A stretch of 64,000 nucleotides of DNA, from positions 62,001-126,000 of the forward strand of contig JAFWYE010000009.1 of assembly GCA_017517765.1 (NCBI GenBank), given 5' to 3'. The translations under genes and the position numbers were made by a program. A model generated the notes under the pieces. It saw only the letters and a list, made by a program, of their open reading frames with translations, made no database searches and was not told where the DNA came from. The stretch comes from Bacilli bacterium. Its GTDB lineage: Bacteria; Bacillota_I; Bacilli_A; RFN20; DUOF01. Of the stretch, positions 1-10,100 are shown one piece after another (positions within the stretch are counted from its first letter, which is position 1; each line of letters begins with the position of its first letter).

Positions 1-1
1 A

Positions 2-391
2 AAGTATAGAGATTCGCTTAACTTATTCTTCATTTTAGATAAGTTTGATAACCTAGTAAAAAATGGAAGAATGTCTAAAGTTACAGCATTCATTGCTACA
101 GCATTATACATTAAGCCTTTATGTATGGCTAAAGAGGGCGTAATTGATGTTTATGAAAAACCTAGAACTATGAAAGGTGCCCTAAATAGATTAGTAGAGT
201 CAATTGAAAAACAATGTAGTGACACATCTAATAGAACTTGTGTCATAACTCATTGTAAAAATGAAAGCGATGCTCTTTACTTAAAAGAAAAAATTAAAGA
301 AAGATATCAATTTAAAGATATAGTAATAAGTGAAACTAAAGGCTTATGCTCATTCTATGCTCTTGAAAAAGGTTTACTTGTAGCATTTTAA
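2..391 (+). CDS. DegV family protein, C-terminal part (cut by window edge)
   Basis: The frame is open from base 2 and reads FILDKFDNLVKNGRMSK and then ALYIKPL. This matches the region of DegV proteins where a 'L..L.KGGR[IM]SK' segment precedes the 'IKP(I/L)L' strand, so the gene starts left of the window and the ATG at 71 is an internal methionine. DegV proteins bind a fatty acid, and in many Firmicutes (FakB) they present it to the fatty acid kinase FakA; a FakA-like gene lies at 47140-48825. The C-terminus lacks the usual GPxxGxHxGPG ending and instead reads ETKGLCSFYALEKGLLVAF, so lipid-head binding may differ. The gene converges on the ABC transporter operon at a shared terminator. Confidence 0.75.
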   Translation, partial: KYRDSLNLFFILDKFDNLVKNGRMSKVTAFIATALYIKPLCMAKEGVIDVYEKPRTMKGALNRLVESIEKQCSDTSNRTCVITHCKNESDALYLKEKIKERYQFKDIVISETKGLCSFYALEKGLLVAF

Positions 392-401
392 TTAAATAAA
401 A

Positions 402-433
402 AAGGAATATGATCAATATTCATATTCCTTTTC
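402..433. terminator. Bidirectional Rho-independent terminator
   Basis: A 10-bp perfect stem (AAGGAATATG / CATATTCCTT) with a 9-nt loop is flanked by an A-run on the left and T-rich sequence on the right. It lies between the convergent DegV gene and the ABC exporter gene and can serve both. Confidence 0.8.
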
Positions 434-2176
434 TTTTCCCAAAATTGTATTTAAACTTCTTTCTACAAATTGATTATTATATAAAGCAGCATACTTACCA
501 TCAAGAAGCATAAGCTCCCTATGATTTCCTTTTTCTATTATCTTACCTTTTTCTAAATAAATAATAGTATCTACATTTTTAATCGTAGAAAGTCTGTGTG
601 CTATAAAGATACATGTTTTATCTTTAAATAAAGTATCTATATTATGTTGTATTAAACTTTCTGTATGACTATCAATATTACTTGTAGCCTCATCTAAAAT
701 AACAATGCTAGGATTACTTAAAATCACTCTAGCAAAAGCTAATAATTGTTTTTGTCCTAAAGATAATATGATACCACCTTCGCCAATATTAGTATTATAT
801 CCATCTTTAAGTCTAGTAATAAAATCATGCGCTCCTACAAGTTTACATGCATTAATTATTTCTTCTTCACTTGCATCTAATTTTCCATATCTAACATTAT
901 TAATAATCGTATCATCAAATAATAATGGATCTTGTAAAATAAACCCTATTTCATTATGCAAATATTCCAAATGATATTTAGTATAATCTAATTTATCAAT
1001 ACTTATATAACCACTTCTAGGCTCATAAAATCTAAATAGTAAGTTAGCAATTGTAGACTTTCCACTACCTGTTTTACCAACAATTGCTACTTTTTCTTTT
1101 TCCTCAATATTTAAAGTGAATCTATCTAAAACAACTTCTCCCTCATTATAATAAAAACTTACATCTTTAAATTCTATAAATCCACCAAGCTTATTATTTG
1201 GATAACAAGCATCATATTTATTAACTATTTCATCTTTATACTCTAAAATATCATGTATTTTTTCAATGGATACAACTTCCTCACTAAATGTTTCAATACT
1301 ATTAGTAACTTGTGTAATTGAATCTAAACATAATCTAAATAGATTATAGTATAAGAATATTTCCCCATAACTAACATTAAGTTCATATGACATAATAAAC
1401 ATACATGCTAGACACAAATAGAAAACTAAGTCAAATAATCTCCAAAAGGATTGAACAAAAACATTACCTTGCATCCTATATTTAAATCTTTCATTAGTTA
1501 ATGCCACTAATTCTTTTTTACTCTCTTCTTCTAAATTTAGTGCCTTAATTGTTTTAAATCCCATAATTCTTTCATTTATATGAGAAATAGTTTTCCTGTT
1601 GACTCTTCTAGATTTTTCATGTAACTTACTTCTTTTTTTAGAAACAAGCAAAGAGATACTTGTAACTATAGGAAGTGCAACCCAAAGTATAAGACTAAGC
1701 TTAGGATTAATAATAGTAACTAATAACATAGTAAGAGTAACCCTAAGCATCGCTCTTATCATCATGGGAATAGTCCAAGTGATATGACTTGTAACCATAT
1801 CTGTATCATAATCAATAATATTTAAAATAGCTCCACTTGAATGCTTACTATGATATTTCATATCTAAATATATCGCCTTATTAAATATCTTATTTTTTAG
1901 ATTAACTGCAATCTTAACTGACTCTTTTAACCCTATTTGATACATTGTATGAAATAAGATTCCTGTAGCCATAGAAAAGATAAATGAAACAATTGCAAAG
2001 ATAATGATCTTATTAATTTCTCTACTTGCTAAAGCCACATCTATTCCATAATAAGCACTAAATAAAGTTCCACCAATACCCAAAATACCTTGTATACAAA
2101 TTAAAACTATACAAGTAATAATAATCTTTTTGTGATCTTTAAATAAGTATTTATATCTACTAAAATATTTATTCAT
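413..2176 (-). CDS. ABC exporter half-transporter, permease-ATPase, degenerate-signature subunit
   Basis: Type IV ABC exporter subunit: about 330 residues of transmembrane domain (six hydrophobic helices) followed by a nucleotide-binding domain. Visible motifs are Walker A GKTGSGKST, Q-loop LQDPLLFDD, signature LSLGQ in place of LSGGQ, Walker B IVILDEAT with the catalytic Glu, and the H-loop IAHRLST. The start is placed at 2176, 5 nt after AGGTGA, rather than at the GTG at 2185; this gives an 8-nt ATGAATAA overlap with the stop of the partner gene. The subunit pairs with the gene at 2169-3947, as in BmrCD or TM287/288 drug and lipid exporters. Substrate cannot be told from sequence. Confidence 0.9.
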   Translation of the reverse strand: MNKYFSRYKYLFKDHKKIIITCIVLICIQGILGIGGTLFSAYYGIDVALASREINKIIIFAIVSFIFSMATGILFHTMYQIGLKESVKIAVNLKNKIFNKAIYLDMKYHSKHSSGAILNIIDYDTDMVTSHITWTIPMMIRAMLRVTLTMLLVTIINPKLSLILWVALPIVTSISLLVSKKRSKLHEKSRRVNRKTISHINERIMGFKTIKALNLEEESKKELVALTNERFKYRMQGNVFVQSFWRLFDLVFYLCLACMFIMSYELNVSYGEIFLYYNLFRLCLDSITQVTNSIETFSEEVVSIEKIHDILEYKDEIVNKYDACYPNNKLGGFIEFKDVSFYYNEGEVVLDRFTLNIEEKEKVAIVGKTGSGKSTIANLLFRFYEPRSGYISIDKLDYTKYHLEYLHNEIGFILQDPLLFDDTIINNVRYGKLDASEEEIINACKLVGAHDFITRLKDGYNTNIGEGGIILSLGQKQLLAFARVILSNPSIVILDEATSNIDSHTESLIQHNIDTLFKDKTCIFIAHRLSTIKNVDTIIYLEKGKIIEKGNHRELMLLDGKYAALYNNQFVERSLNTILGKEKEYEY

Positions 2177-3947
2177 TATCATCACCTACTTTAATATTTT
2201 GTTGTAATGTCCATACATCCTTATACAACCCATCTCTTTTAATTAATTCTTCATGTTTTCCCATATCAACAATTCTTCCTGCATCTAAAACTAATATCTT
2301 ATCTGCATCCATTACATTCATTAAATTATGAGAAATAATAAAAGTAGTACAATTATTATCTTTTAATCCTTCTTTAATTTTTCTAGCAACATTATTATCT
2401 AGGGCACTAAGAGAATCATCTAATATAAGAATGTTTTCTCCCTTTATTAAACTCCTAGCAATTGATATTCTTTGCTTTTGCCCTCCTGAAAGAGTAATAC
2501 CTCTCTCTCCTACAACTGTATCATAACCAGATACCATATTAGAGATATCTTCTTTTAAACATACTTTATCTACAAAACTATCAATATCTTTAACTCTTTT
2601 ATTTAATATAGTTAAATTTTCTCTTATTGTTTTAGCAAACACAAATGATTCTTGATTAACAATAGCGATATTATCTCTTAAATATTTTTTCTTAATATCT
2701 TTTAATTCAACCCCATCAATAGTAATGCTACCTTTTTGATAATCATCTACTCTAGTTAATACATTTATAATACTAGACTTACCACTTCCTGACTTACCAA
2801 TAATTCCAATTGTATCGCCTTTTTTAACACTAAAAGTTATATTATGTAAAATATCTGTATCAAGGTCATCTCCATATGCCATACATACATCTTTAAACTC
2901 AATGTTACCCTCTATTGGTGGAGTTAACGTGCCATCAATTTCAAAATCTGTTGGTACATGTAAATATTCATTTAATCTTTTCTTTGCAACTCCAGTTTTA
3001 AGCATTGAATTAATATAACTTACTATATCACTGCTTACTCCTACTATTCTTCCTGATAAAATAACTAAACTTGTAGCAATACCTAATCCTAACTCTCCAA
3101 TATAATAAAGATAACCAATAACTAACATTGCAACAAGAGCATAAATAGCACTTAATACATCCATACTTAGCCAATATTTAGAATAGTCGTGACTAACTTC
3201 AAATCCTGCTTTTTCTTTTTGATAAACACTCTTAGAAAATTTTTCTTTTTCCACCTTTTCATTAGAAAAAGTTTTAACCATGCTTATATTTGTAAAGCTT
3301 TGTTGAGTTCTAGCATCTAACTCTGAAGAATATTTTGAAGACAATTCTTCTTTCTTTTTAATATGAAAAAAACAAAAGAAAACGCCAATTGAAATAACTA
3401 TTAATATAACAAAAAGCGAAATAATAAAGTTAGTAATATCTAGCCTGAAAATTTGTAAAAGCAAAGTAAATACTGCAAATATCGAAGACAATAAATGCCA
3501 AATAGAGTCATTATAAAATCTAATATATTTTTTAGTATCTTGAATATTTCTTTGAATGATATCACCAGTTGAATGACTCGCTAAATAACTTTTAGGTAAA
3601 TCGATAACATGACTAAAAAATCCCACTACTACTTTTGAAGTCATCATATTAGTAGCAAAAGCTTTAACAAAACTTCTAAGTAATTTCATTACTAAACCAA
3701 TTAAGGCAATACTTAAAAATATTACACAAATACTTATAACAGCACTTTTAGTAGTCTCTCTATCTATAAGTACACTTAAATACTCTGGTAATACACTTCC
3801 TTCATTATTAAATAAGGCTAATGCTTCTCCAATAAAAAGAGAAATGATAGATTCTATATATTCTGCCAAAAATGAAAATACAAGTGCAATTAAATAAAAA
3901 GGAATAAACTTAGCTATATGTCTAAATATATAATTTTTCTTTTTCAT
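2169..3947 (-). CDS. ABC exporter half-transporter, permease-ATPase, degenerate-Walker-B subunit
   Basis: First gene of the exporter pair. The N-terminal ~320 residues hold six membrane helices and the C-terminal ~250 residues an ATPase domain with Walker A GKSGSGKSS, Q-loop VNQESFVFAKT, intact signature LSGGQKQR, Walker B ILILDDSLSALD and ISHN as H-loop. The residue after the Walker B aspartate is Asp, not the catalytic Glu. Together with the LSLGQ signature of the partner this forms one degenerate ATP site, the layout of heterodimeric exporters of the BmrC/TM287 type. The ATG at 3947 is preceded by GGGGTGA with a 4-nt spacer. Probable multidrug, peptide or lipid efflux. Confidence 0.92.
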   Translation of the reverse strand: MKKKNYIFRHIAKFIPFYLIALVFSFLAEYIESIISLFIGEALALFNNEGSVLPEYLSVLIDRETTKSAVISICVIFLSIALIGLVMKLLRSFVKAFATNMMTSKVVVGFFSHVIDLPKSYLASHSTGDIIQRNIQDTKKYIRFYNDSIWHLLSSIFAVFTLLLQIFRLDITNFIISLFVILIVISIGVFFCFFHIKKKEELSSKYSSELDARTQQSFTNISMVKTFSNEKVEKEKFSKSVYQKEKAGFEVSHDYSKYWLSMDVLSAIYALVAMLVIGYLYYIGELGLGIATSLVILSGRIVGVSSDIVSYINSMLKTGVAKKRLNEYLHVPTDFEIDGTLTPPIEGNIEFKDVCMAYGDDLDTDILHNITFSVKKGDTIGIIGKSGSGKSSIINVLTRVDDYQKGSITIDGVELKDIKKKYLRDNIAIVNQESFVFAKTIRENLTILNKRVKDIDSFVDKVCLKEDISNMVSGYDTVVGERGITLSGGQKQRISIARSLIKGENILILDDSLSALDNNVARKIKEGLKDNNCTTFIISHNLMNVMDADKILVLDAGRIVDMGKHEELIKRDGLYKDVWTLQQNIKVGDDNE

Positions 3948-3993
3948 TTAATCACCCCACATTTAAAATCATAACATAAAATTATAAATATAT

Positions 3994-4018
3994 ATAAAAA
4001 AGCAACCTAAAGTTGCTT
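3994..4018 (-). terminator. Rho-independent terminator of the tsa operon
   Basis: On the minus strand, AAGCAAC-TTTAG-GTTGCTT followed by a T-run. It overlaps the tsaD stop codon and separates it from the downstream ABC exporter operon. Confidence 0.8.
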
Positions 4019-5027
4019 AATCATTTAATTCTAAACTTGGATTTACTCCATCATCGATACTAGATTCTTCTTCATCACTATAAAATCCAGCCATCGCCGT
4101 CATTGCAGCATTATCCGTACAACACCAAAGTGGTGGTAATACTACTTCAATATTGCTATCTTTCTCTTTTACTCTATTTACAATAGTTTCTCTTAATTCT
4201 TTATTAGCACTAACTCCACCTGCTAATAATACTTGATTAACTTTATATTCATCAAGAGCTAAAATAACCTTATCAGTTAAGATTTCTACTACTCTTTTTT
4301 GAAAAGATGTAGCAACATCTTCACTTTTAAATTCTTCACCCTTTTGCTTCATATTATTAACAAGATTCAATACAGCAGTCTTCAATCCAGAAAAAGAAAA
4401 ATCATATTTGCCTTCTACTTTTGGATATGGCAAATTATATTTATTTTCTCCCTCATGTGCTAGTTTATCTATAATAGGTCCTCCAGGATACTCAAGTCCC
4501 AATACTCTAGCTACTTTATCATAACATTCACCTACTGCATCATCTTTAGTTTCTCCAAGCAATTTAAACTTGTATTCACTTTCCATTAAAACAAGTTCAC
4601 TATGTCCACCACTTACAACTAAAGTAAGTAAGGGAAACTTAAAGTCACTTATGTATCTAGATGAATAAATATGTCCCTTCATATGATCCACTCCTAAAAG
4701 AGGAATATTGTGTGCCACACTTATTGCTTTAGCAGCTTGTATACCAACATGAAGAGCTCCTATTAATCCTGGTCCTTTAGTATATACAATTAAAGTAATA
4801 TCTTTATAGTCTATATTTGCTTCTTTTAAAGCTGCATCAATACAATACATAATATTTTCAAGATGCAATCTAGAAGCAAGTTCAGGCATTACTCCCCCAA
4901 ACTCTTTATGCTTATTAATTTGGCTTGATACAACATTAGCTAATAACTCTTTGCCATTTTTTAAAACAGCAATACTAGTCTCATCACAACTTGTTTCTAT
5001 TGATAATATCATTTCTTTATTGAGCAC
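4017..5027 (-). CDS. tsaD: tRNA N6-adenosine threonylcarbamoyltransferase TsaD
   Basis: TsaD transfers the threonylcarbamoyl group from TC-AMP to A37 of ANN-decoding tRNAs (t6A) with TsaB and TsaE, both encoded just upstream. The N-terminus MILSIETSCDETS, the metal-binding histidines in DHMKGHIYS, the VSGGHSEL segment and GECYDKVAR are all family hallmarks, and 336 residues is the normal length. A GTG at 5027 is chosen as start because GAGGTG sits 7 nt upstream; the next ATG (MILSIE) is too far from it. It is the last gene of the operon, one base after the rimI stop. Confidence 0.97.
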   Translation of the reverse strand: MLNKEMILSIETSCDETSIAVLKNGKELLANVVSSQINKHKEFGGVMPELASRLHLENIMYCIDAALKEANIDYKDITLIVYTKGPGLIGALHVGIQAAKAISVAHNIPLLGVDHMKGHIYSSRYISDFKFPLLTLVVSGGHSELVLMESEYKFKLLGETKDDAVGECYDKVARVLGLEYPGGPIIDKLAHEGENKYNLPYPKVEGKYDFSFSGLKTAVLNLVNNMKQKGEEFKSEDVATSFQKRVVEILTDKVILALDEYKVNQVLLAGGVSANKELRETIVNRVKEKDSNIEVVLPPLWCCTDNAAMTAMAGFYSDEEESSIDDGVNPSLELND

Positions 5028-5028
5028 T

Positions 5029-5463
5029 CTAATTCACCTCTTTTTGCATCACATATGCATCTTCTACATTTTCATAATATTTTTCTCTAACACTTATCTT
5101 TTTAAATCCATACTTTTCATATAATGCTATAGCAACTTTATTACTAACTCTAACTTCTAAAGTAATTGTATTAATATCACTATTAGAAATTCTATTAAAC
5201 ATATCTTCCATTAAAATTTTAGATAACCCTTTACCTTGTAATTCTTTTCTTATGCTAACTTTTGTAATATCTATATTATCAAACATTAACCAAAAGCCAT
5301 AATATCCTAAAATTACTCCCTCATGTTCTAAAACATAATTATAAGCTATTTCATTTTCTAAATCCCTAAGATATGCTTCTTTATTCCATTTATCTTTATA
5401 TAAAGAAGATTCAATATTAACTACTTCCTCTAAATCTTCTTTTGTCATTTCTCTTACTATCAT
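5029..5463 (-). CDS. rimI: GNAT acetyltransferase, RimI-type
   Basis: A 144-residue single GNAT domain. ELQGKGLSKILME is the acetyl-CoA pyrophosphate loop (R/QxxGxG/A) and KVAIALYEKYGFKKISVREKYY is the typical RimI end of the fold. RimI acetylates the N-terminal alanine of ribosomal protein S18 in E. coli, and in Firmicutes it is commonly placed between tsaB and tsaD, as here. The real substrate in this organism is unknown. The start is ATG with AAAGGA 6 nt upstream; the gap to tsaB is only 2 nt. Confidence 0.88.
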   Translation of the reverse strand: MIVREMTKEDLEEVVNIESSLYKDKWNKEAYLRDLENEIAYNYVLEHEGVILGYYGFWLMFDNIDITKVSIRKELQGKGLSKILMEDMFNRISNSDINTITLEVRVSNKVAIALYEKYGFKKISVREKYYENVEDAYVMQKEVN

Positions 5464-5465
5464 AA

Positions 5466-6032
5466 TTAATCCTTTAAATAAATAGCATTAGCTCCTTTAG
5501 GATCGCTTACTACTTCTAAATCTTTATAAATCTCAAACATATTATCAATAATAGAATTATCATTTTCCTTACCAAATAAATATGTATCTCCCACTAGATT
5601 GTATCCATTAGTATCAATATTGACTAAATAATCCACCGTGTCTTCTTTTAGACATTTACCTTTATTATAAACCCCATAATAAGCTCTTTTACTTCTAGCA
5701 TCAATTAATGCAATCGTATTTTCTTTGTTACCCGCTAATGCTTTTAAAGATGAGACAACTACTAATTCTTTATTTAATACTGAAGTAAATACTTTAGCAA
5801 AAGTCAAACCAATTCTAATACCAGTATAGCTTCCTGGTCCATTAGTAACTACAACTTTATCTACATCTTTAGATTCTATATTGCACGCTTTAAAACACTC
5901 TACTATTTCCTTAGCAAGTACTTCTGATTGTCTTTTAAAAGCATCGTATTCTTTTTTATAAACAAGCTTATCATCAATAGAAAGACCAATAGCAAGTTCT
6001 TTATTACATGTATCTATAAATAATACTACCAT
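5466..6032 (-). CDS. tsaB: tRNA threonylcarbamoyladenosine biosynthesis protein TsaB
   Basis: TsaB is the inactive ASKHA-fold paralogue of TsaD and its scaffold partner. The N-terminus LFIDTCNKELAIGL and the signature TNGPGSYTGIRIGLTFAK identify it. At 188 residues it is shorter than the usual ~220-230, the C-terminal half being trimmed, as in many reduced or AT-rich Firmicutes. The ATG overlaps the tsaE stop by 7 nt, so the two are translationally coupled. Confidence 0.93.
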   Translation of the reverse strand: MVVLFIDTCNKELAIGLSIDDKLVYKKEYDAFKRQSEVLAKEIVECFKACNIESKDVDKVVVTNGPGSYTGIRIGLTFAKVFTSVLNKELVVVSSLKALAGNKENTIALIDARSKRAYYGVYNKGKCLKEDTVDYLVNIDTNGYNLVGDTYLFGKENDNSIIDNMFEIYKDLEVVSDPKGANAIYLKD

Positions 6033-6484
6033 ACTCTCTCTATCTCCTTTTCAACCTCTATGTATTTACTTCCTACACCTTCAATATGAATAGTTCTAGT
6101 TTCATCCCCATTTACTAAAATATCCATTTTTAAATATTCATCTGGCAAAAGATAACTAACATATTCGCTCCATTCAATAAAACAAACATCTTCCCCTTCA
6201 ATATACTCTTCTAAACCTAAATCTTGCTTTACCCCTTCTAATCTATAAGCATCAATATGATAGAAATCATATTTTTCACCATTATAACATTTCAATATAT
6301 TAAATGTTGGACTAGTAACATTACTAGTAACTCCAAGGTAACTCGCAAGTGACTTAGCAAATCTAGTTTTTCCCGCACCTAGATCCCCATTAGCAAGAAT
6401 TAAAAAGCCATTAAAAATAAGCGAAGAAATAATCTTAGCAAGTTTATCTGTATCTTCAACACTATTAGACTTAATTGTTATCAT
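6026..6484 (-). CDS. tsaE: tRNA t6A biosynthesis ATPase TsaE
   Basis: A small P-loop ATPase that drives turnover of the TsaB-TsaD complex. NGDLGAGKTRFAKSLA is the Walker A, VTSPTFNI the switch region, FYHIDAYRLE and CFIEWSEY the later conserved strands. 152 residues is normal. GAGGAAAG lies just before the ATG. The gene overlaps the ntdp-like gene by 14 nt and tsaB by 7 nt. Confidence 0.95.
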   Translation of the reverse strand: MITIKSNSVEDTDKLAKIISSLIFNGFLILANGDLGAGKTRFAKSLASYLGVTSNVTSPTFNILKCYNGEKYDFYHIDAYRLEGVKQDLGLEEYIEGEDVCFIEWSEYVSYLLPDEYLKMDILVNGDETRTIHIEGVGSKYIEVEKEIERVW

Positions 6485-7025
6485 AATCTTTCCTCATAAA
6501 AGCATTCCAAAATGTATTAAACCCATCATTTATAATTTGATCATTAAATACAAGCTCTCCATTTTTGGCATGCTCTTTTAAGCTTTCTAATTCACTTTGT
6601 AAAATCTTTTCAATTTCTTCCCCATAGCCGTATTTTTCCTTATTTACAGCATATTCATCCTCATCTAGTATCTTTAACTCTCCTTTAACAGTTTTCACTA
6701 AATCTAGGTCATAATCGATATATTTTATAACATCGTCTTCAATTATAATGGGTGAGGCAATATTACAATAGTAATGTACACCCTCACTTCTTATAATACC
6801 AATAATGTTAAACCATCTATGCTTATAATAAGTTGTAAGAGATGGTTCTTTTGCCATCCACATTCTTCCATCATATTCACGGATAAGTGTTTTAGCATTA
6901 GAAATCATAATTTTTTCATCATCTTCATATACTTTACACGCCTTATCCCAAACACGATGAATACTACCGTCATGTTTAAAGCCCATGACACGCATCCATT
7001 TAATTTTTTCCATATTAATAATCAC
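6471..7025 (-). CDS. DUF402/Ntdp-family nucleoside tri-/diphosphatase
   Basis: Resembles the DUF402 family that includes the Staphylococcus nucleoside phosphatase Ntdp and Bacillus YgaC: basic N-terminal half with HRVWDKA, the YYKHRWFNII segment, then CNIASP, an acidic YIDYDLDL strand containing the expected metal-binding aspartates, and a helical Glu/Lys-rich tail. 184 residues agrees with about 180 for the family. Activity on NDP/NTP is inferred. GTG at 7025 and ATG at 7013 are both possible starts; a GGAAAG just upstream does not decide clearly. First gene of the tsa operon, under the promoter at 7041. Confidence 0.82.
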   Translation of the reverse strand: MIINMEKIKWMRVMGFKHDGSIHRVWDKACKVYEDDEKIMISNAKTLIREYDGRMWMAKEPSLTTYYKHRWFNIIGIIRSEGVHYYCNIASPIIIEDDVIKYIDYDLDLVKTVKGELKILDEDEYAVNKEKYGYGEEIEKILQSELESLKEHAKNGELVFNDQIINDGFNTFWNAFMRKDYDNN

Positions 7026-7040
7026 TACTTTCCATTCCCT

Positions 7041-7058
7041 ATTATAACACTATTAGTG
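7041..7058 (-). promoter_or_regulatory. Probable promoter of the ntdp-tsaEB-rimI-tsaD operon
   Basis: A perfect TATAAT (7041-7046 on the minus strand) is placed about 15 nt before the first possible start. No good -35 is seen at 17 nt. A perfect 5-1-5 palindrome, CACTATTAGTG (7048-7058), sits in the spacer directly behind the -10 and could bind a regulator. Confidence 0.5.
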
Positions 7059-7080
7059 AAATACATAAAGACGCAAATAA

Positions 7081-7112
7081 AAAAAGAGTAAGTCTTTAAA
7101 CTTACTCTTTTT
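7081..7112. terminator. Rho-independent terminator after the giant gene
   Basis: AAAAGAGTAAG / CTTACTCTTTT, an 11-bp stem with an 8-nt loop and A/T runs on both sides. It ends the giant gene 10 nt after its stop codon. Confidence 0.85.
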
Positions 7113-7121
7113 AAATACTTG

Positions 7122-10100
7122 TTAAGCAGCCTTAACTTTCTTTCTAAGTTTCATCACTAAGAATCCACCACCGACAACACCAACTGCACCTAGTACATAG
7201 AATACCCATGCAAATGATGCGCCACTATTAGAAGATCCATTTCCTGAACCATCTCCATCTGGATCTGTAACATTACCATTTCCATCATCGTTATCTACTA
7301 ACAATAATATCAAATATGTTTCTCCATTAATTTCAATCATATTTTGTAATGCTGCTGGATCATTCAATCTAATACTTGTAGACAAGTTATGAACGTCACT
7401 ACCATTGTATTTTCTTATATAAGTGAACACATTATCAGATAAACCAACAATATGAACACCATCACTCATCTTGATACTATCGAATGCAGATTCATTTCCA
7501 GAATATGGAATTGCTAATCTATCATCGTCATATTTAATCAAGAATAATTGTCTATACTCAATATTTGTAGTTGTTGTAGTTCCACCAACATTTTGAGATA
7601 CATTGATTGTTAAGTTGCCAGATTCATTCTTAGTTTCCTTGTAAACATAGAACTCGCGTTCTGCAATATTATTAGCCTTATCATTAACTGTAAGTCTATA
7701 TAATCCTGTAGCAATAATATTACCGTTTTCATCAATATAATCAGAAACCACATTAGGATCAAGAAGTTCATAAGATGTACCATTAAATCTTTCAAGTGCA
7801 ACAGTTTCTTTGTTCTCCTCTTCAATGATGTAATGTACAAACTTAATGCTATCATTTAATGTATATGAATCATTACTACTGTTTGCAATACAATCTGTTG
7901 CAGCAGCATCTGTACACCATACTTCATATTCATAATCAGTTGGCTTATGTTCACTAGAAGCATACAAATCAATCACTGGAGCATTTCTATCAAGTTTATA
8001 AGTATACTTATATCTAGTACTAATATTTCCAGCTCTATCAATTGCATAGAATTCTAATATATTATCACCATCTGATAATGCTAATGTTATCTTGCTTCCA
8101 TAGTCTTTGAAGTTAGATGAGCCATTAGTACTATACTTAATCTTACATGTTGAAACATTTGCATATAATGAATCAGCATTATCAGCACAACCAGGTAGTG
8201 TCACTGTAAGTGAATCAGTTTTTGTATATATTGTTTGGTTATTTGTAGCTATTGTTGGAGCAATAGTATCTTTTAAGTATACATATACCTCTAATGATAA
8301 TCCTTCACTAGCTGTACCTTTATATTTAAATGTACACTTATAATATCCTGCATAAGAACCATTTGAATTACCAGCTTCACTAGATGTACATGTCTTGCTT
8401 GCTGAATCGCTTATTAGTCCTTCATGTAGAATTCCACTAAACTCATCAGTAACTAGAATTGAGATATAACTTAATCTATGTTCTGCAAGTTGAGTAAACA
8501 ATAATGCATTATGAGCAGTAATTTCAATGCTTGACTCATATTTAGTTCCTTGTAAGAAGTCTTTTACTTGCTCTGTTGGTTTCAAATAATTATCAGTTAA
8601 TGTAAACTTAGGAAGTTCTGTATTAACAACATTAACTTTAAATTTAATCTTAGTTGATAGATTATTTGAGTTAGTAACTTCGTAAACCAAAGTATATTTA
8701 CCTAATGCTTGTGGCCTGAAGTCGCTACCATCTGTTAGAGCTGTAGCAAGTCTGTTTTCTTCATTGCTTTCTAACCTAGATGATCCTAGAGTAGAGCCAG
8801 AAGCTACATATTGGAACGCATTCTTATCATATGAACCATTTATTTGATTTGGTTCGTTAACTTTCAATGTCTTAATAGCATTGTATAAAGAGATTCCACT
8901 AACCTTAATGTCTTTATATTCCATAGTGCCTAAATCAATAACATTATCATTAACACTATATTTAGAAAGTACTGTTAATTCTGTTATTTTTGCAGGCGTC
9001 TTATCAATTACTGTAAATGTATAAGACTTAGTAGCAGTATTTACTTGCTTCATACCATTTCTATAATATCCACCATCTTCTAATGTATATACCATTGTAT
9101 ATGTACCAGAATAGTTAAGTGAAATCTTTCTAGATGCAGCATCGTAATTAGCATAGACATGTCCATCATGAGTAAATTGCATATTTTCCTCACAACTTTG
9201 AGGTGCAAATACATGACTTGGAGAACTAGCATATGTTAATACGAATGTACAAGTTACACCTGCAGTACCATAATAATTATCATCATATGTTAATGTGTTT
9301 AAATTATATACAGCATATTCTTCGCCATCAGCTTGAACATTTATATCAACTGATTTATTTACACTAGAAGTTCCTAAGCTAAATGTTGGTGCTATAGTAT
9401 CTTCTACTATAATTGGAAGATAATAATAAGATGTATTATTATTTTCATCGGTGTATTGAACATAGAAGTTGTATTTTCCAGCAACTGTAAGTTGAGTCAA
9501 TACATAATTTTCTGAATCATCAATTAATCCTTCAGTGTGAGGTTGACCCTCATTCATGCTTCCTGTGTAATACAAGAATACTTTTGTTTTATTTGTCAAC
9601 TTATCATATTCTACACCATCAAATCTTAATAAGTGCTTCAATACAGCTAGTAGAGCCTTACTAGAATCTTTAGCTGTAGTAGTAGCTTGTAGATGTAATA
9701 CATTTTCAGCACCTGTACATATTGTAGAATAGTTGCTTGCGTTTGTAGTACATACTGACATCATTGATGTAGCATCACCTAAAGACATCTCTTCTGTTGA
9801 ACGAGTGAAGATATATCTATAAGAACTATCTGATAAGTATTGACGTATGTTAGTGTCAGTAATAGTAAATAATTTATCATCATTTACTGTAGAAATAACT
9901 GGATTGAAGAAGTCAAATTCTTTAGTTAATTCTGTTAGTGAATTATTAACTTGAGACATTCCATCATATGCTTGTAACTTAATTCCTGTGATATATGGAA
10001 CATCAACTAGGAATTCATTATTTGCTAATGCCATAGCAACTATTACTCTTAGAGGAATTGTACATATACTATTTTCGTAAATAGTCTTAGGAACAATAGA

